This document shows, piece after piece, positions 1 through 6,813 of a DNA stretch of 34,353 bases. A model generated the notes under the pieces. It ran no database searches. It saw only the letters and a list, made by a program, of their open reading frames with translations, and was not told the DNA's origin. The stretch is from the NCBI GenBank assembly GCA_022340485.1, contig JAJDNX010000006.1, positions 1 to 34,353 of the forward strand. Reading direction: 5' to 3'. A program made the translations under genes and the position numbers. Within the stretch, counting starts at the first letter, position 1. Each line of letters begins with the position of its first letter. Origin of the DNA: Gammaproteobacteria bacterium. Its GTDB lineage: Bacteria > Pseudomonadota > Gammaproteobacteria > UBA9214.

Positions 1-513
1 CAGGAGCAGCAGTTACATCAGGGTGCGGTCAAGGCGGTTGCCATTGCCCCGGGTGCCACACGCTATGCCTCCAGCAGTAGTGACGGCAGTGTGGTGTTAT
101 GGACGGATAGTGGCGTGCAACGACAACTTGACAGGCCGCCCGCCGATGCCTGGACGCTGGTGTTTTCACCTGACGGGCAAACCTTGTCCGGTGGTAGCTG
201 GTTTCTTCTGTATCGTTGGAATCTTCATGACGGTACGCTCACGACGATGACCACCGAACATCACGGGATCATAAAGTCCATACAATACATAGACGACGGC
301 AGTGAACTGGCAACCATCAGTCGTCAGACAGATAGCGCGGTCTATTTCCTGGACGCGGAGAGTGGCGAAGTAAAGCGTCGCTTCCAGCGACATGACTTGT
401 GTGGGGCGGATATCGCCGTCTCCGCAGATGGACGTTACCTGGCGACGACCAGTGATGATGCAAGTGTCCGTTTCTGGCTGTTGCAGGGTGGCAGTGGTGA
501 GGTAAAACAATAA
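1..513 (+). CDS. WD40 repeat protein, 3' part only
   Basis: The reading frame is open from the first base, so the gene starts upstream of the window and only its last ~170 residues are visible. They show about four WD40-type blades: one ending in SVVLW, one with a VFSPDGQTLSGG-like core and YRWNL, one ending AVYFLD, and a last one with AVSADGRYLATTSDDASVRFWLL. WD40 repeats form beta-propellers that scaffold protein-protein contacts; the partner and any N-terminal domain (such as a kinase or caspase-like domain) cannot be seen. The gene ends at 513 and is followed by an inverted repeat rather than a clear terminator. The family call is sure, the function unknown. Confidence 0.85.
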   Translation, partial: QEQQLHQGAVKAVAIAPGATRYASSSSDGSVVLWTDSGVQRQLDRPPADAWTLVFSPDGQTLSGGSWFLLYRWNLHDGTLTTMTTEHHGIIKSIQYIDDGSELATISRQTDSAVYFLDAESGEVKRRFQRHDLCGADIAVSADGRYLATTSDDASVRFWLLQGGSGEVKQ

Positions 514-592
514 GGTTTATCGCACTTGCCTCCGTTTCATCGCCAGGCATGAAAATCGCTCTTGTGTGAATGGCTATCACTGGAGATTCCGA

Positions 593-661
593 CCACGGAA
601 GCACACGGAAATATTTATTTAGACAATTTTTTCTTCCGTGTTTTTCCGTGTGCTTCCGTGG
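593..661. repeat. Palindromic intergenic repeat, copy 1
   Basis: The arms 593-610 and 644-661 are perfect 18-bp reverse complements (left arm CCACGGAAGCACACGGAA), separated by 33 bases that hold one further CTTCCGTG. A related copy lies at 18391-18462. The structure, intergenic position and recurrence suggest a REP/MITE-like element. It lies between the WD40 gene and the 3' end of rpiA, and the hairpin could also end transcription from either side, though there is no clean T-tract. Confidence 0.8.
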
Positions 662-773
662 CTGATGCAACGTTGTATGATGATGCAACCTAAGCTTGCA
701 CCATTGGATTATGCCGTCACCGATACACCTGCAGGAGCGGGTCGTGAACCCCGATCCCCAGGAATTTGACTGG

Positions 774-1430
774 CTAGGTCAGCGTGCGCACTCCATCCTC
801 GGTCCCCAGCAACAATACATCTGCAGGCCGGATGGCGAACAGGCCAACGGTCACAATACCGGGCAGGTTGTTGAGCTCCTGTTCCAGCTTTACCGGTTCC
901 ATGATCTCGAGGTTGTGTACGTCGAGAATGACGTTGCCATTGTCGGTGGTAAAACCTTCGCGGTAGACGGGCTGGCCGCCGCGCTTGACCAGTTCCCGGG
1001 CAATCATGCTACGGGCCATCGGAATGACCTCGATCGGCAGCGGGAATTTGCCCAGCACATCAACCAGCTTGCTGCCATCGGCAATGCATACGAACTTGTG
1101 GCTGCAGGCGGCAACGATCTTTTCCCGTGTGAGTGCACCACCGCCACCCTTGATCAGGTGCAGGTAATGGTTGGATTCGTCAGCACCGTCAACATAGACG
1201 GATAGCTCACTGACAGAGTTCAGGTCAAGCACCGGTATACCATGGTCCTTGAGGCGCTTTGCGCTCGCATTGGAACTGGCCACCGCGCCATCGATCTTGT
1301 GCTTGATGGTTGCGAGGCTGTCGATAAAGTGGTTTGCCGTCGAGCCGGTTCCTATGCCGATGACCGTGCCGGCTTCGACGTAGTCCAGCGCCGCTTCGGC
1401 GACCATCTTTTTCATTTCATCCTGTGTCAT
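774..1430 (-). CDS. rpiA: Ribose-5-phosphate isomerase A
   Basis: A 218-residue cytosolic enzyme, the usual RpiA length, which interconverts ribose 5-phosphate and ribulose 5-phosphate in the pentose phosphate pathway. Family motifs are in order: [11 protein letters not shown] near residue 25 (phosphate loop), DGADE around residue 80, and [12 protein letters not shown] about residues 93-105, which carries the catalytic acid/base region and the conserved lysine. The ATG at 1430 has a GGGAG Shine-Dalgarno about 7 bases upstream. It is divergent from ilvA, the same pairing seen in Pseudomonas and other gammaproteobacteria. Nothing is missing or truncated. Confidence 0.96.
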   Translation of the reverse strand: MTQDEMKKMVAEAALDYVEAGTVIGIGTGSTANHFIDSLATIKHKIDGAVASSNASAKRLKDHGIPVLDLNSVSELSVYVDGADESNHYLHLIKGGGGALTREKIVAACSHKFVCIADGSKLVDVLGKFPLPIEVIPMARSMIARELVKRGGQPVYREGFTTDNGNVILDVHNLEIMEPVKLEQELNNLPGIVTVGLFAIRPADVLLLGTEDGVRTLT

Positions 1431-1459
1431 ACGCTGCTCCCTGGCAATAATATCTGTCG

Positions 1460-1468
1460 ATCATACCA
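1460..1468 (-). promoter_or_regulatory. Candidate extended -10 promoter for rpiA
   Basis: On the minus strand the sequence TGG-TATGAT (1468 down to 1460) fits an extended -10 element (TGn plus five of six bases of TATAAT). It places the start near 1453, giving a ~23-base leader before the rpiA ATG at 1430. No good -35 is present, as is common for extended -10 promoters. Pattern-based only. Confidence 0.4.
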
Positions 1469-1543
1469 GCTAGACACTATCCGCGACCAGATAGCAGCAG
1501 TTGCCACTCGTCACAGATTAAGTGAACTGGTAATGTACGCGTC

Positions 1544-3064
1544 ATGCTGGATCGCTATATGAAAAAGGTGCTGGAGTCGCATGTCTATGACGTGGCACAG
1601 GAAACGCCACTGCTGCAGTCCGGTCGCCTGTCGCTGCGCACGGGAAACCGGGTGTGGATGAAGCGCGAGGATCTGCAGTCCGTGCATTCGTTCAAGTTGC
1701 GCGGTGCCTATAACAAGATTTCAGGGCTTTCGAAGGAGGAATGCGAGCGCGGCGTCATTGCGGCCTCTGCCGGGAATCATGCCCAGGGGGTCGCCCTGGC
1801 GGCGCACAAGCTGGGGGTCAAGGCGCTGATTGTCATGCCGCGCACCACGCCGTCCATCAAGGTTGAGTCGGTCAGGGATCTGGGTGCGCGCATCAAGCTC
1901 ACAGGCGATACCTATGATGATGCCTACGTCTATGCGGCAGGCGAGGCAGAGAAGCAGGGTATGGTATTCATTCATCCCTACGATGATCCGGATGTGATTG
2001 CCGGGCAGGGAACGGTTGCGCTCGAAATTCTGAAGCAGCACACAGAGGATATCCATGCCATCTTTGTCCCTGTCGGAGGTGGTGGCCTGATTGCAGGTAT
2101 TGCTGCGGTAGTGAAGTCCATGCGCCCTTCAATCAAGGTCATCGGTGTGGAACCGGATGAGGCACCCTGCATGTACGAGGCCCTGAAGCGGGGTCGTCGG
2201 GTAACCCTGAAGCAGGTCGGTATATTTGCTGACGGTGTTGCCGTGCGCCAGGCTGGCAAGGAACCGTTCCGGATTGCCCGTCAGTATGTCGATGATGTCA
2301 TGCTGGTCAGTACCGACGAGATCTGTGCGGCGATAAAAGATATCTACGATGACTGTCGTGCGATTCTGGAACCGGCGGGTGCCCTGGCCATTGCCGGGTT
2401 GAAGCGTTACGTCGACGAGAGCGGTGTTCTGGACAAAAACCTGGTGGCTATCAACAGTGGTGCCAATATGAATTTCGACCGCCTGCGGCATGTGGCAGAA
2501 CGTGCGCAGATTGGCGAGCAGCGCGAGGCGCTGCTGGGTGTGACGATTGCGGAAGAACCGGGAAGTTTCCGCAGATTCTGTCGCTCGATTGGTAATCGCG
2601 GAATTACCGAATTCAATTATCGCTATGCAGATCCGAGGCAGGCACATGTGTTTGCGGGGGTGCAACTGCAGCACGGTGATCGCGAGCGGCATGAACTGGT
2701 GCAGGCATTGCGTGATGAGGGTTACCCGGTTACGGACCTGACGGATAGTGAGCTGGCCAAGCTGCATATTCGTCACATGGTGGGTGGCAGAGTACCGGGA
2801 CTGCGGGACGAGTTGCTGTATCGTTTTCAGTTCCCCGAGCGACCGGGTGCCTTATTGAACTTCCTGGTGTCGATGGGCAAGCGCTGGAATATCAGTTTGT
2901 TCCATTACCGCAACCACGGAGCGGACTACGGGCGTGTGCTGGTTGGAGTGCAGGTCCCTGGAAGCAGTCGCGGGGAATTCAGGAAATCACTCGACAAGCT
3001 GGGATATGCCTACTGGGAGGAGACAGATTGTCCTGCCTACAAGCTGTTCCTCGGTAACAGTTAG
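1544..3064 (+). CDS. ilvA: Threonine ammonia-lyase (biosynthetic threonine deaminase)
   Basis: A 506-residue PLP enzyme that deaminates threonine to 2-oxobutanoate, the first step of isoleucine synthesis; E. coli IlvA is 514 residues. The N-terminal catalytic fold-type II domain has the PLP lysine in HSFKLRGAY (K51), SAGNHAQGVA, and the phosphate-binding loop VPVGGGGLIAG. The C-terminal ~180 residues are two ACT-like regulatory domains (EEPGSFRRFC and FPERPGALLNFL), so feedback control by isoleucine and valine is expected from the family. The ATG at 1544 has no clear ribosome binding site; an in-frame ATG at 1559 is an alternative start. The gene stands alone, closed by the terminator at 3117-3152. 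Confidence 0.96.
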   Translation: MLDRYMKKVLESHVYDVAQETPLLQSGRLSLRTGNRVWMKREDLQSVHSFKLRGAYNKISGLSKEECERGVIAASAGNHAQGVALAAHKLGVKALIVMPRTTPSIKVESVRDLGARIKLTGDTYDDAYVYAAGEAEKQGMVFIHPYDDPDVIAGQGTVALEILKQHTEDIHAIFVPVGGGGLIAGIAAVVKSMRPSIKVIGVEPDEAPCMYEALKRGRRVTLKQVGIFADGVAVRQAGKEPFRIARQYVDDVMLVSTDEICAAIKDIYDDCRAILEPAGALAIAGLKRYVDESGVLDKNLVAINSGANMNFDRLRHVAERAQIGEQREALLGVTIAEEPGSFRRFCRSIGNRGITEFNYRYADPRQAHVFAGVQLQHGDRERHELVQALRDEGYPVTDLTDSELAKLHIRHMVGGRVPGLRDELLYRFQFPERPGALLNFLVSMGKRWNISLFHYRNHGADYGRVLVGVQVPGSSRGEFRKSLDKLGYAYWEETDCPAYKLFLGNS

Positions 3065-3116
3065 GGTAATTCCGGAGAAGTTGCTGCTGCGGCGAAGCTC
3101 GTGTCCCATGCCCAAG

Positions 3117-3152
3117 AAAAAAGCCCGGGCTGCTTGGCCCGGGCTTTTTTTA
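3117..3152. terminator. Bidirectional intrinsic terminator
   Basis: A perfect 9-bp GC-rich stem, AGCCCGGGC (3122-3130) with GCCCGGGCT (3137-3145) and a 6-base loop, has an A-tract on its left and a T-tract on its right. It can stop ilvA on the plus strand and the convergent histone-like gene on the minus strand. Confidence 0.93.
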
Positions 3153-3198
3153 TCGCGGGTAATCTGGCAACCCGGATAGTTGTTGACTGGCGGTATTT

Positions 3199-3570
3199 CT
3201 ACCGGGCAGCCACTTTACGTGCTACTGCTTTTTTCTTTGTAGCTACCTTCTTCTTGACAGCTACCTTACGCTGTACTGCTTTCTTCTTTGCAGCTACCTT
3301 CTTCTTGACAGCTACCTTACGCTTTACTGCTTTCTTCTTTGCAGCCACCTTCTTCTTGACGGCTACCTTACGCTTTACTGCTTTCTTCTTTGCAGCCACC
3401 TTCTTCTTGACGGCTACCTTACGCTTTACTGCTTTCTTCTTTGCAGCTACCTTCTTCTTTGCAGCTACCTTCTTCTTTGTTGCTACCTTCTTCTTTGTTG
3501 CTACCTTCTTCTTTGTTGCTACCTTCTTCTTGGTAGCAGTTTTCTTCGTTACCTTCTTTTTAGCAGCCAT
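3199..3570 (-). CDS. Histone H1-like Lys/Ala-rich DNA-binding protein
   Basis: A 123-residue, extremely basic protein composed almost only of K, A, V, T and R. After MAAKKKVTKKTATKKK it has six 6-residue units (KKKVAT/KKKVAA), then about four and a half copies of a 17-residue unit, AVKRKVAVKKKVAAKKK. It has no globular domain. Low-complexity proteins of this type (AlgP/AlgR3 C-terminus, bacterial H1-like proteins) bind DNA non-specifically and compact the nucleoid. I chose the ATG at 3570 because GGAGG sits 8 bases upstream; a GTG at 3585 would bury that site. It has its own candidate promoter at 3605-3633 and shares a bidirectional terminator with ilvA. Copy number of the repeats may vary between strains. 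Confidence 0.88.
   Translation of the reverse strand: MAAKKKVTKKTATKKKVATKKKVATKKKVATKKKVAAKKKVAAKKKAVKRKVAVKKKVAAKKKAVKRKVAVKKKVAAKKKAVKRKVAVKKKVAAKKKAVQRKVAVKKKVATKKKAVARKVAAR
3214..3468. repeat. 51-bp tandem repeats inside the H1-like gene
   Basis: Unit starts recur exactly every 51 bases at 3265, 3316, 3367 and 3418, with a degenerate unit before them (from about 3214). Each encodes 17 residues on the minus strand. Neighbouring copies differ at only a few positions, which points to recent duplication or homogenisation. Confidence 0.9.
3433..3540. repeat. 18-bp tandem repeats inside the H1-like gene
   Basis: Six units of 18 bases of the form CTTCTTCTTTGNNGCTAC (plus-strand reading) begin at about 3433, 3451, 3469, 3487, 3505 and 3523. 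Three of them are identical. They encode the KKKVA(A/T) hexamer on the minus strand. Confidence 0.9.
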
Positions 3571-4138
3571 ATTTACAACCTCCACATATAGTTAGCCCAA
3601 CGTGAGTATAAACAACTGTTAACAAATTACCAGTTTTTTTTAGTGGAATTGTTTACGTAACACAACGACTGTGTTAGCGGCTGTGTGTGTATTTCATTAA
3701 CAAAAAAAGCAATACAACTCGCACATCACGATGCACGTTACGCGGTATGTCTTAGCAAAAAAATAAAACTGATTGGTTAACGTGATTGATGCTCACGGTA
3801 GCACTACAAGACCGGCAGCAATCATTGTGCAGGCTAAGGACAATGAAATTTTTACAATGCAACCGGCTGTCTGCGTGTTCAGGTTTGCATGATGTATGTC
3901 TGTCATCGATCGTGGTGATGCAGCAAGTTGGGTTTCGTTTCATCAACAGTATGAACGGCTATGGTGCGTGCAAAGTACCTCGCGCTACTTGTTGGCGATG
4001 CAATTTATTTACTTTACAAACATGTGCTTATGTTGCATTGGCAAGTGTGGCTGCAGTGAGGTTGAGAGCTGCGTCGACAGTGCTTGTCTTCGCAAACAAC
4101 AGTGGCATGCAAGGCAAAAACTTTTTTACAGCGCCTTG
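3571..4138. other. AT-rich gene-free stretch
   Basis: About 570 bases lie between the starts of the H1-like gene and the end of the EVE gene. The stretch is richer in A and T than most of the window, with runs such as a T8 tract near 3634 and A-tracts near 3700 and 3760. It includes a 7-bp inverted repeat TAACACA/TGTGTTA (3658-3664 and 3670-3676). Open frames on the plus strand here run antisense into the EVE gene and look like chance. I recognise no gene or RNA. Confidence 0.6.
3605..3633 (-). promoter_or_regulatory. Candidate promoter of the H1-like gene
   Basis: On the minus strand TATACT (3610-3605) is five of six bases of the -10 consensus, with a weak -35 CTGGTA (3633-3628) and a 17-base spacer. 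The start would be near 3598, giving a ~28-base leader that contains the GGAGG site. Confidence 0.4.
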
Positions 4139-4597
4139 TTATTCGAGTGAAAGAATAAAATTCCAGTGCGTCTTACTGATTGGCATCACGGATAAACGGT
4201 TGCCACGTCGAACCAGTGGCAAGTCGGATAACTCGCGGTGTGATTTTAATTCGTTCAAGGTAATGATGCGTTTCAGTGTGCGCACGTGTTGTACATCGAC
4301 CATGTACCAGCGTGGGTTCTGTGAATCGCTTTTGGGATCAAAATATTTTTCTTTCGAATCGAATGCCGTGTGATCCGGGTAACCTTCACGAACGATTTTC
4401 ATGATCCCTGCAATACCCGGTTGCTTGCAATTCGAATGATAAAAAAAAGCCAGGTCCCCTTTCTTCATTTCATCACGCATCATGTTTCTCACCTGGTAGT
4501 TGCGTACACCGTCCCAGGGCTCGGTTTTTCCCGGGCACCCTTCCAGATCTGCAATACCAAAAACATCCGGTTCCGATTTCATTAGCCAGTACTTCAT
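4139..4597 (-). CDS. EVE domain-containing protein
   Basis: A 152-residue single-domain protein with the classic EVE start MKYWLMKSEPDVFGI, then WDGVRNYQVRNMMRDEMKKGDLAFFYHSNC and GIAGIMKIVREGYPD. EVE domains belong to the PUA-like superfamily and are thought to bind modified bases in nucleic acids; the human relative is thymocyte nuclear protein 1. It usually sits beside the 5-FTHF cyclo-ligase gene in gammaproteobacteria, as here (94-base gap, same strand). Its base composition is more AT-rich than its neighbours. The substrate is unknown. Confidence 0.92.
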   Translation of the reverse strand: MKYWLMKSEPDVFGIADLEGCPGKTEPWDGVRNYQVRNMMRDEMKKGDLAFFYHSNCKQPGIAGIMKIVREGYPDHTAFDSKEKYFDPKSDSQNPRWYMVDVQHVRTLKRIITLNELKSHRELSDLPLVRRGNRLSVMPISKTHWNFILSLE

Positions 4598-4691
4598 TCG
4601 AAAGATACCTGTTGTGTGTTGTTAAAAAGATACAGAGACAGGGGTAAATGCAGAGCTAAGCGCAAAGGCTGTTGTTAGTGCAGGTGTCTAG

Positions 4692-5276
4692 TCATCGTGT
4701 TACCTGGTAGACGTGCGCTTCGGTTGCGACCGCATCCAGGGGGATGTCCCAGTCATTCGGAATAATAGCGGTTTGCTTCTGCAATTCGTAGGCAAGCCCG
4801 AGAAGGCGTGGCTTGTGCCAGTGCCGGCGCCTGCGCAGGAAGGCAAAACTGCGATCGTAATAGCCACCTCCCATACCGATACGGTGACCACTGCAATCGA
4901 AGGCAACCAGCGGTGTCAGTACCAGGTCCAGTGCCCTGGGTTTGATCAAGCGGCGGCGCACGGGTTCAGGAATGCCGAAACGGTTGTATGCCAACTCATC
5001 CGACGGGTCGAATTCCGCAAACCACAGCTGTTGCCTTGAAAACGTAACCAGCACGGGAAGGTAAATGGTCTTGCCCAGTCTCCACAGTGATTGCATCAGC
5101 GGGTAGGGATCGATCTCGCCATCTGTTGCCAGGTACGAAGCGATTCGCTGGCTTTGTAACACAAGAGAATGCCGTGCCGTGCGCTGTGCCAGTTGTTCGG
5201 CACAGTAAGCGGCCTCGGCGCAGCTGAGTGATCGCCGTTGCTGGCGGATACTCTGGCGCAGTCGACGAGATGACAT
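4692..5276 (-). CDS. fau: 5-formyltetrahydrofolate cyclo-ligase
   Basis: A 194-residue cytosolic enzyme (also called ygfA) that uses ATP to convert 5-formyl-THF to 5,10-methenyl-THF, clearing a folate storage form that inhibits folate enzymes. The diagnostic C-terminal motif RIGMGGGYYDRSFAFL is present, with basic residues RRLRQSIRQQRRSL at the N-terminus that form the nucleotide site in the family. 5-formyl-THF arises from serine hydroxymethyltransferase side activity with glycine, so the gene links to the glycine cleavage operon downstream. It lies just after the 6S RNA gene, the conserved ssrS-ygfA order, and may be co-transcribed with it. Confidence 0.94.
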   Translation of the reverse strand: MSSRRLRQSIRQQRRSLSCAEAAYCAEQLAQRTARHSLVLQSQRIASYLATDGEIDPYPLMQSLWRLGKTIYLPVLVTFSRQQLWFAEFDPSDELAYNRFGIPEPVRRRLIKPRALDLVLTPLVAFDCSGHRIGMGGGYYDRSFAFLRRRRHWHKPRLLGLAYELQKQTAIIPNDWDIPLDAVATEAHVYQVTR

Positions 5277-5319
5277 GAGTGGGTCCGCTGGGATTGGGTG
5301 TGGTCAGGTGAAAGGGAGA

Positions 5320-5507
5320 GGAGGGCATCCTCCGTACATACCGTTGCAGCTGTTGCCCTTGAACCGAGGGTTCAAGAGGGGGACGGTACTGCTACCTCAG
5401 GCTTTCCGCACATGGCGGACATGCACACCGGTAACAGTTAGGTCCCCTGGATTGGTGATTAGGCTCAAGGAGATCTCAGCCACTATCGAATACAACAGGG
5501 GATGCCC
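5320..5507 (-). ncRNA. ssrS: 6S RNA
   Basis: The gene lies in the gap between zapA and fau on the same strand, the conserved site of 6S RNA in gammaproteobacteria. On the minus strand the terminal arms GGGCATCC (5507-5500) and GGATGCCC (5330-5323) pair, giving a molecule of ~188 bases; E. coli 6S is 184. The internal hairpin CTTGAACC...GGTTCAAG (5376-5358) followed by GGCAACAGC matches the conserved 3' segment of E. coli 6S. 6S RNA mimics an open promoter and sequesters sigma-70 RNA polymerase in stationary phase. The ends are judged from the stem and may be off by several bases. Confidence 0.88.
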
Positions 5508-5510
5508 AAA

Positions 5511-5540
5511 TTTAATCAGTAATGACGGCTATCGCGTCAG
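5511..5540 (-). promoter_or_regulatory. Candidate promoter of 6S RNA
   Basis: On the minus strand CTGACG (5540-5535) and ATTAAA (5516-5511) form a -35/-10 pair with an 18-base spacer just before the predicted 6S 5' end. The -35 overlaps the last codons of zapA. Moderate match only. Confidence 0.35.
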
Positions 5541-5854
5541 TTCAGTACGTTTTTCCTGTGCTTGTTCAGTGTTTCTTCAATGCGTGTATTCAGTTTTTCG
5601 AGTCGTTCGGCGGTTGACTGCGTGTGCTCGCTGTCCAGGTAGCCTGCGCGGATGGCATCATGCGCCAGGTTTAGACCCGCCATCACCGCAATTCGATCGA
5701 TGCCGACAACCTTGCCGCTGCTGCGGATTTGTGACATTTTGGCGCTGAGATGCTTTGCAGATGCGATCAGCTCGTCTCGCTCTTCATCCGGGCAGGTGAC
5801 TAGGTATTCCTTGTCCAGGATCTGAATCTTGATGGCATCGGCCTGCTTGTTCAT
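5537..5854 (-). CDS. zapA: Cell division protein ZapA
   Basis: A 105-residue cytosolic protein that binds and bundles FtsZ and stabilises the Z-ring. The N-terminal globular part (KIQILDKEYLVTCPDEERDELIASAKHLSAKM) and GIDRIAVMAGLNLAHD are typical of the family, followed by a coiled coil over the last ~40 residues used for tetramerisation. The ATG overlaps the stop of the upstream zapB-like gene by four bases (ATGA), so the two are translationally coupled. The order zapB-like - zapA - 6S RNA - fau is the standard gammaproteobacterial arrangement. Confidence 0.94.
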   Translation of the reverse strand: MNKQADAIKIQILDKEYLVTCPDEERDELIASAKHLSAKMSQIRSSGKVVGIDRIAVMAGLNLAHDAIRAGYLDSEHTQSTAERLEKLNTRIEETLNKHRKNVLN

Positions 5855-6084
5855 GTGCCTGTCTCCAGAGATTTAAGGCGTGTCACAATCGCGTCGACAC
5901 GGCTGCGTACCTGGTCGTGTTTTTCCAGCAGGTTGGCTCGTTCACTTGCGGTTGTATCCTGCTGGATACGCAGGGAGCGGTTTTCCTGACTCAGGCGTTC
6001 AACCATTTCCAGCAGGGCGGCGACCAGCTCTTCAAGTCGGGAGAGTTCTGCATCAATCAGTGAGGGTGTCGTTTTAGTTGTCAT
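5851..6084 (-). CDS. ZapB-like coiled-coil division protein (TIGR02449-type)
   Basis: A 77-residue protein that is almost wholly a leucine-rich coiled coil (LSRLEELVAALLEMVERLSQENRSLRIQQ), like the small proteins encoded just before zapA in many gammaproteobacteria. A role as a ZapA partner at the Z-ring is inferred from position and from similarity in form to ZapB. It has no Shine-Dalgarno before its ATG, and the ATG lies only 6 bases after a good -10 box, so its mRNA may be leaderless. No other start codon occurs in the first 26 codons. Its stop overlaps the zapA start. Confidence 0.85.
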   Translation of the reverse strand: MTTKTTPSLIDAELSRLEELVAALLEMVERLSQENRSLRIQQDTTASERANLLEKHDQVRSRVDAIVTRLKSLETGT

Positions 6085-6090
6085 GCGGCC

Positions 6091-6119
6091 AATATAGTGC
6101 GGTTGCCCTGCGCGGTCAA
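6091..6119 (-). promoter_or_regulatory. Strong sigma-70 promoter, zapB-like/zapA operon
   Basis: On the minus strand TTGACC (6119-6114) and TATATT (6096-6091) are each five of six bases of consensus with an exact 17-base spacer. The expected transcription start falls at or within a base or two of the A of the ATG at 6084, leaving no room for a leader or ribosome binding site. Confidence 0.72.
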
Positions 6120-6235
6120 TGCCATGATGGAGAGACGTGAGGCAACGGGGTTCGATGTCAGTGTGGTAACCTACCCATGGTTAAGCCGCATGGCTGCGGC
6201 GCTGCAGCCTCTATCACTATTGACAGCGAGGAATT

Positions 6236-6799
6236 ATGTCGCAGGATACATTGCCGGTCAGCCACGATGAGCTGCAGCAGATGTTGCTCGCGGTGAATGC
6301 AGAAGGGGGCGCCAGTGAAGCGCATGGTCTGCTTGCCGGTATTATTTGTGCTGGCGGCAAGCCGGCAGCAGAGCTCTGGCTGGAATATCTCCTGGGTGAG
6401 AATACCCTCAGCGCTGCAGCCGTTAAAATCCGCAAACAGTTGATGACACTGCATGATGATATATTGCGCCAGTTCAACGACGATGCATTCGGTTTTGAGC
6501 TGTTGCTGCCCGGTGATGATGCGCCCCTGTCCCTGCGTACCGAGGGCCTGAGCCAGTGGTGCGGCGGTTTTCTCTACGGTCTTGCACTGGGCGGCTTTCG
6601 CGAGGGGACTGCCATGCCGGAGAATGTCAGTGAAGTCATGAAGGATTTTTATGAAATCTCGCATGCACGCTTCGCCTACGAGACGACCGATGATGCGGAC
6701 GAGGCAGCCTATATGGAAATCGTTGAATATGTTCGCATGAGCGTGCTGCTGCTGCATGAAGAGCTGCAGCCGCTGCCGACTGGCGCGCGCTTGCAATAG
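6236..6799 (+). CDS. ygfB: UPF0149 family protein YgfB
   Basis: A 187-residue cytosolic protein with the YgfB pattern: SHDELQQMLLAVNAEGGASEAHGLLAGIICAG at the N-terminus, LLPGDDAPLSLRTEGLSQWCGGFLYGLALGG in the middle and EAAYMEIVEYVRMSVLLLHEE near the end. The fold is a helical bundle of uncertain biochemical role; in Pseudomonas a YgfB protein has been reported to affect regulation of AmpDh3 and beta-lactam resistance, which need not hold here. GAGGA precedes the ATG at 6236. It leads the run ygfB-pepP-ubiH-ubiI, with pepP beginning 14 bases after its stop, and is divergent from the zap genes. Confidence 0.93.
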   Translation: MSQDTLPVSHDELQQMLLAVNAEGGASEAHGLLAGIICAGGKPAAELWLEYLLGENTLSAAAVKIRKQLMTLHDDILRQFNDDAFGFELLLPGDDAPLSLRTEGLSQWCGGFLYGLALGGFREGTAMPENVSEVMKDFYEISHARFAYETTDDADEAAYMEIVEYVRMSVLLLHEELQPLPTGARLQ

Positions 6800-6813
6800 G
6801 CTTGGGGATTGCC

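Noticed and set aside
3214-3540. Regular tandem repeats that might suggest a CRISPR array
   Set aside because: The units are directly adjacent with no unique spacers and are in frame inside a coding region.
3101-3595. Plus-strand frame of 164 codons rich in Phe, Ala and Thr
   Set aside because: It is the antisense of the Lys/Ala histone-like repeats (AAG codons read as CTT); the minus-strand gene has the ribosome binding site, terminator and a known protein type.
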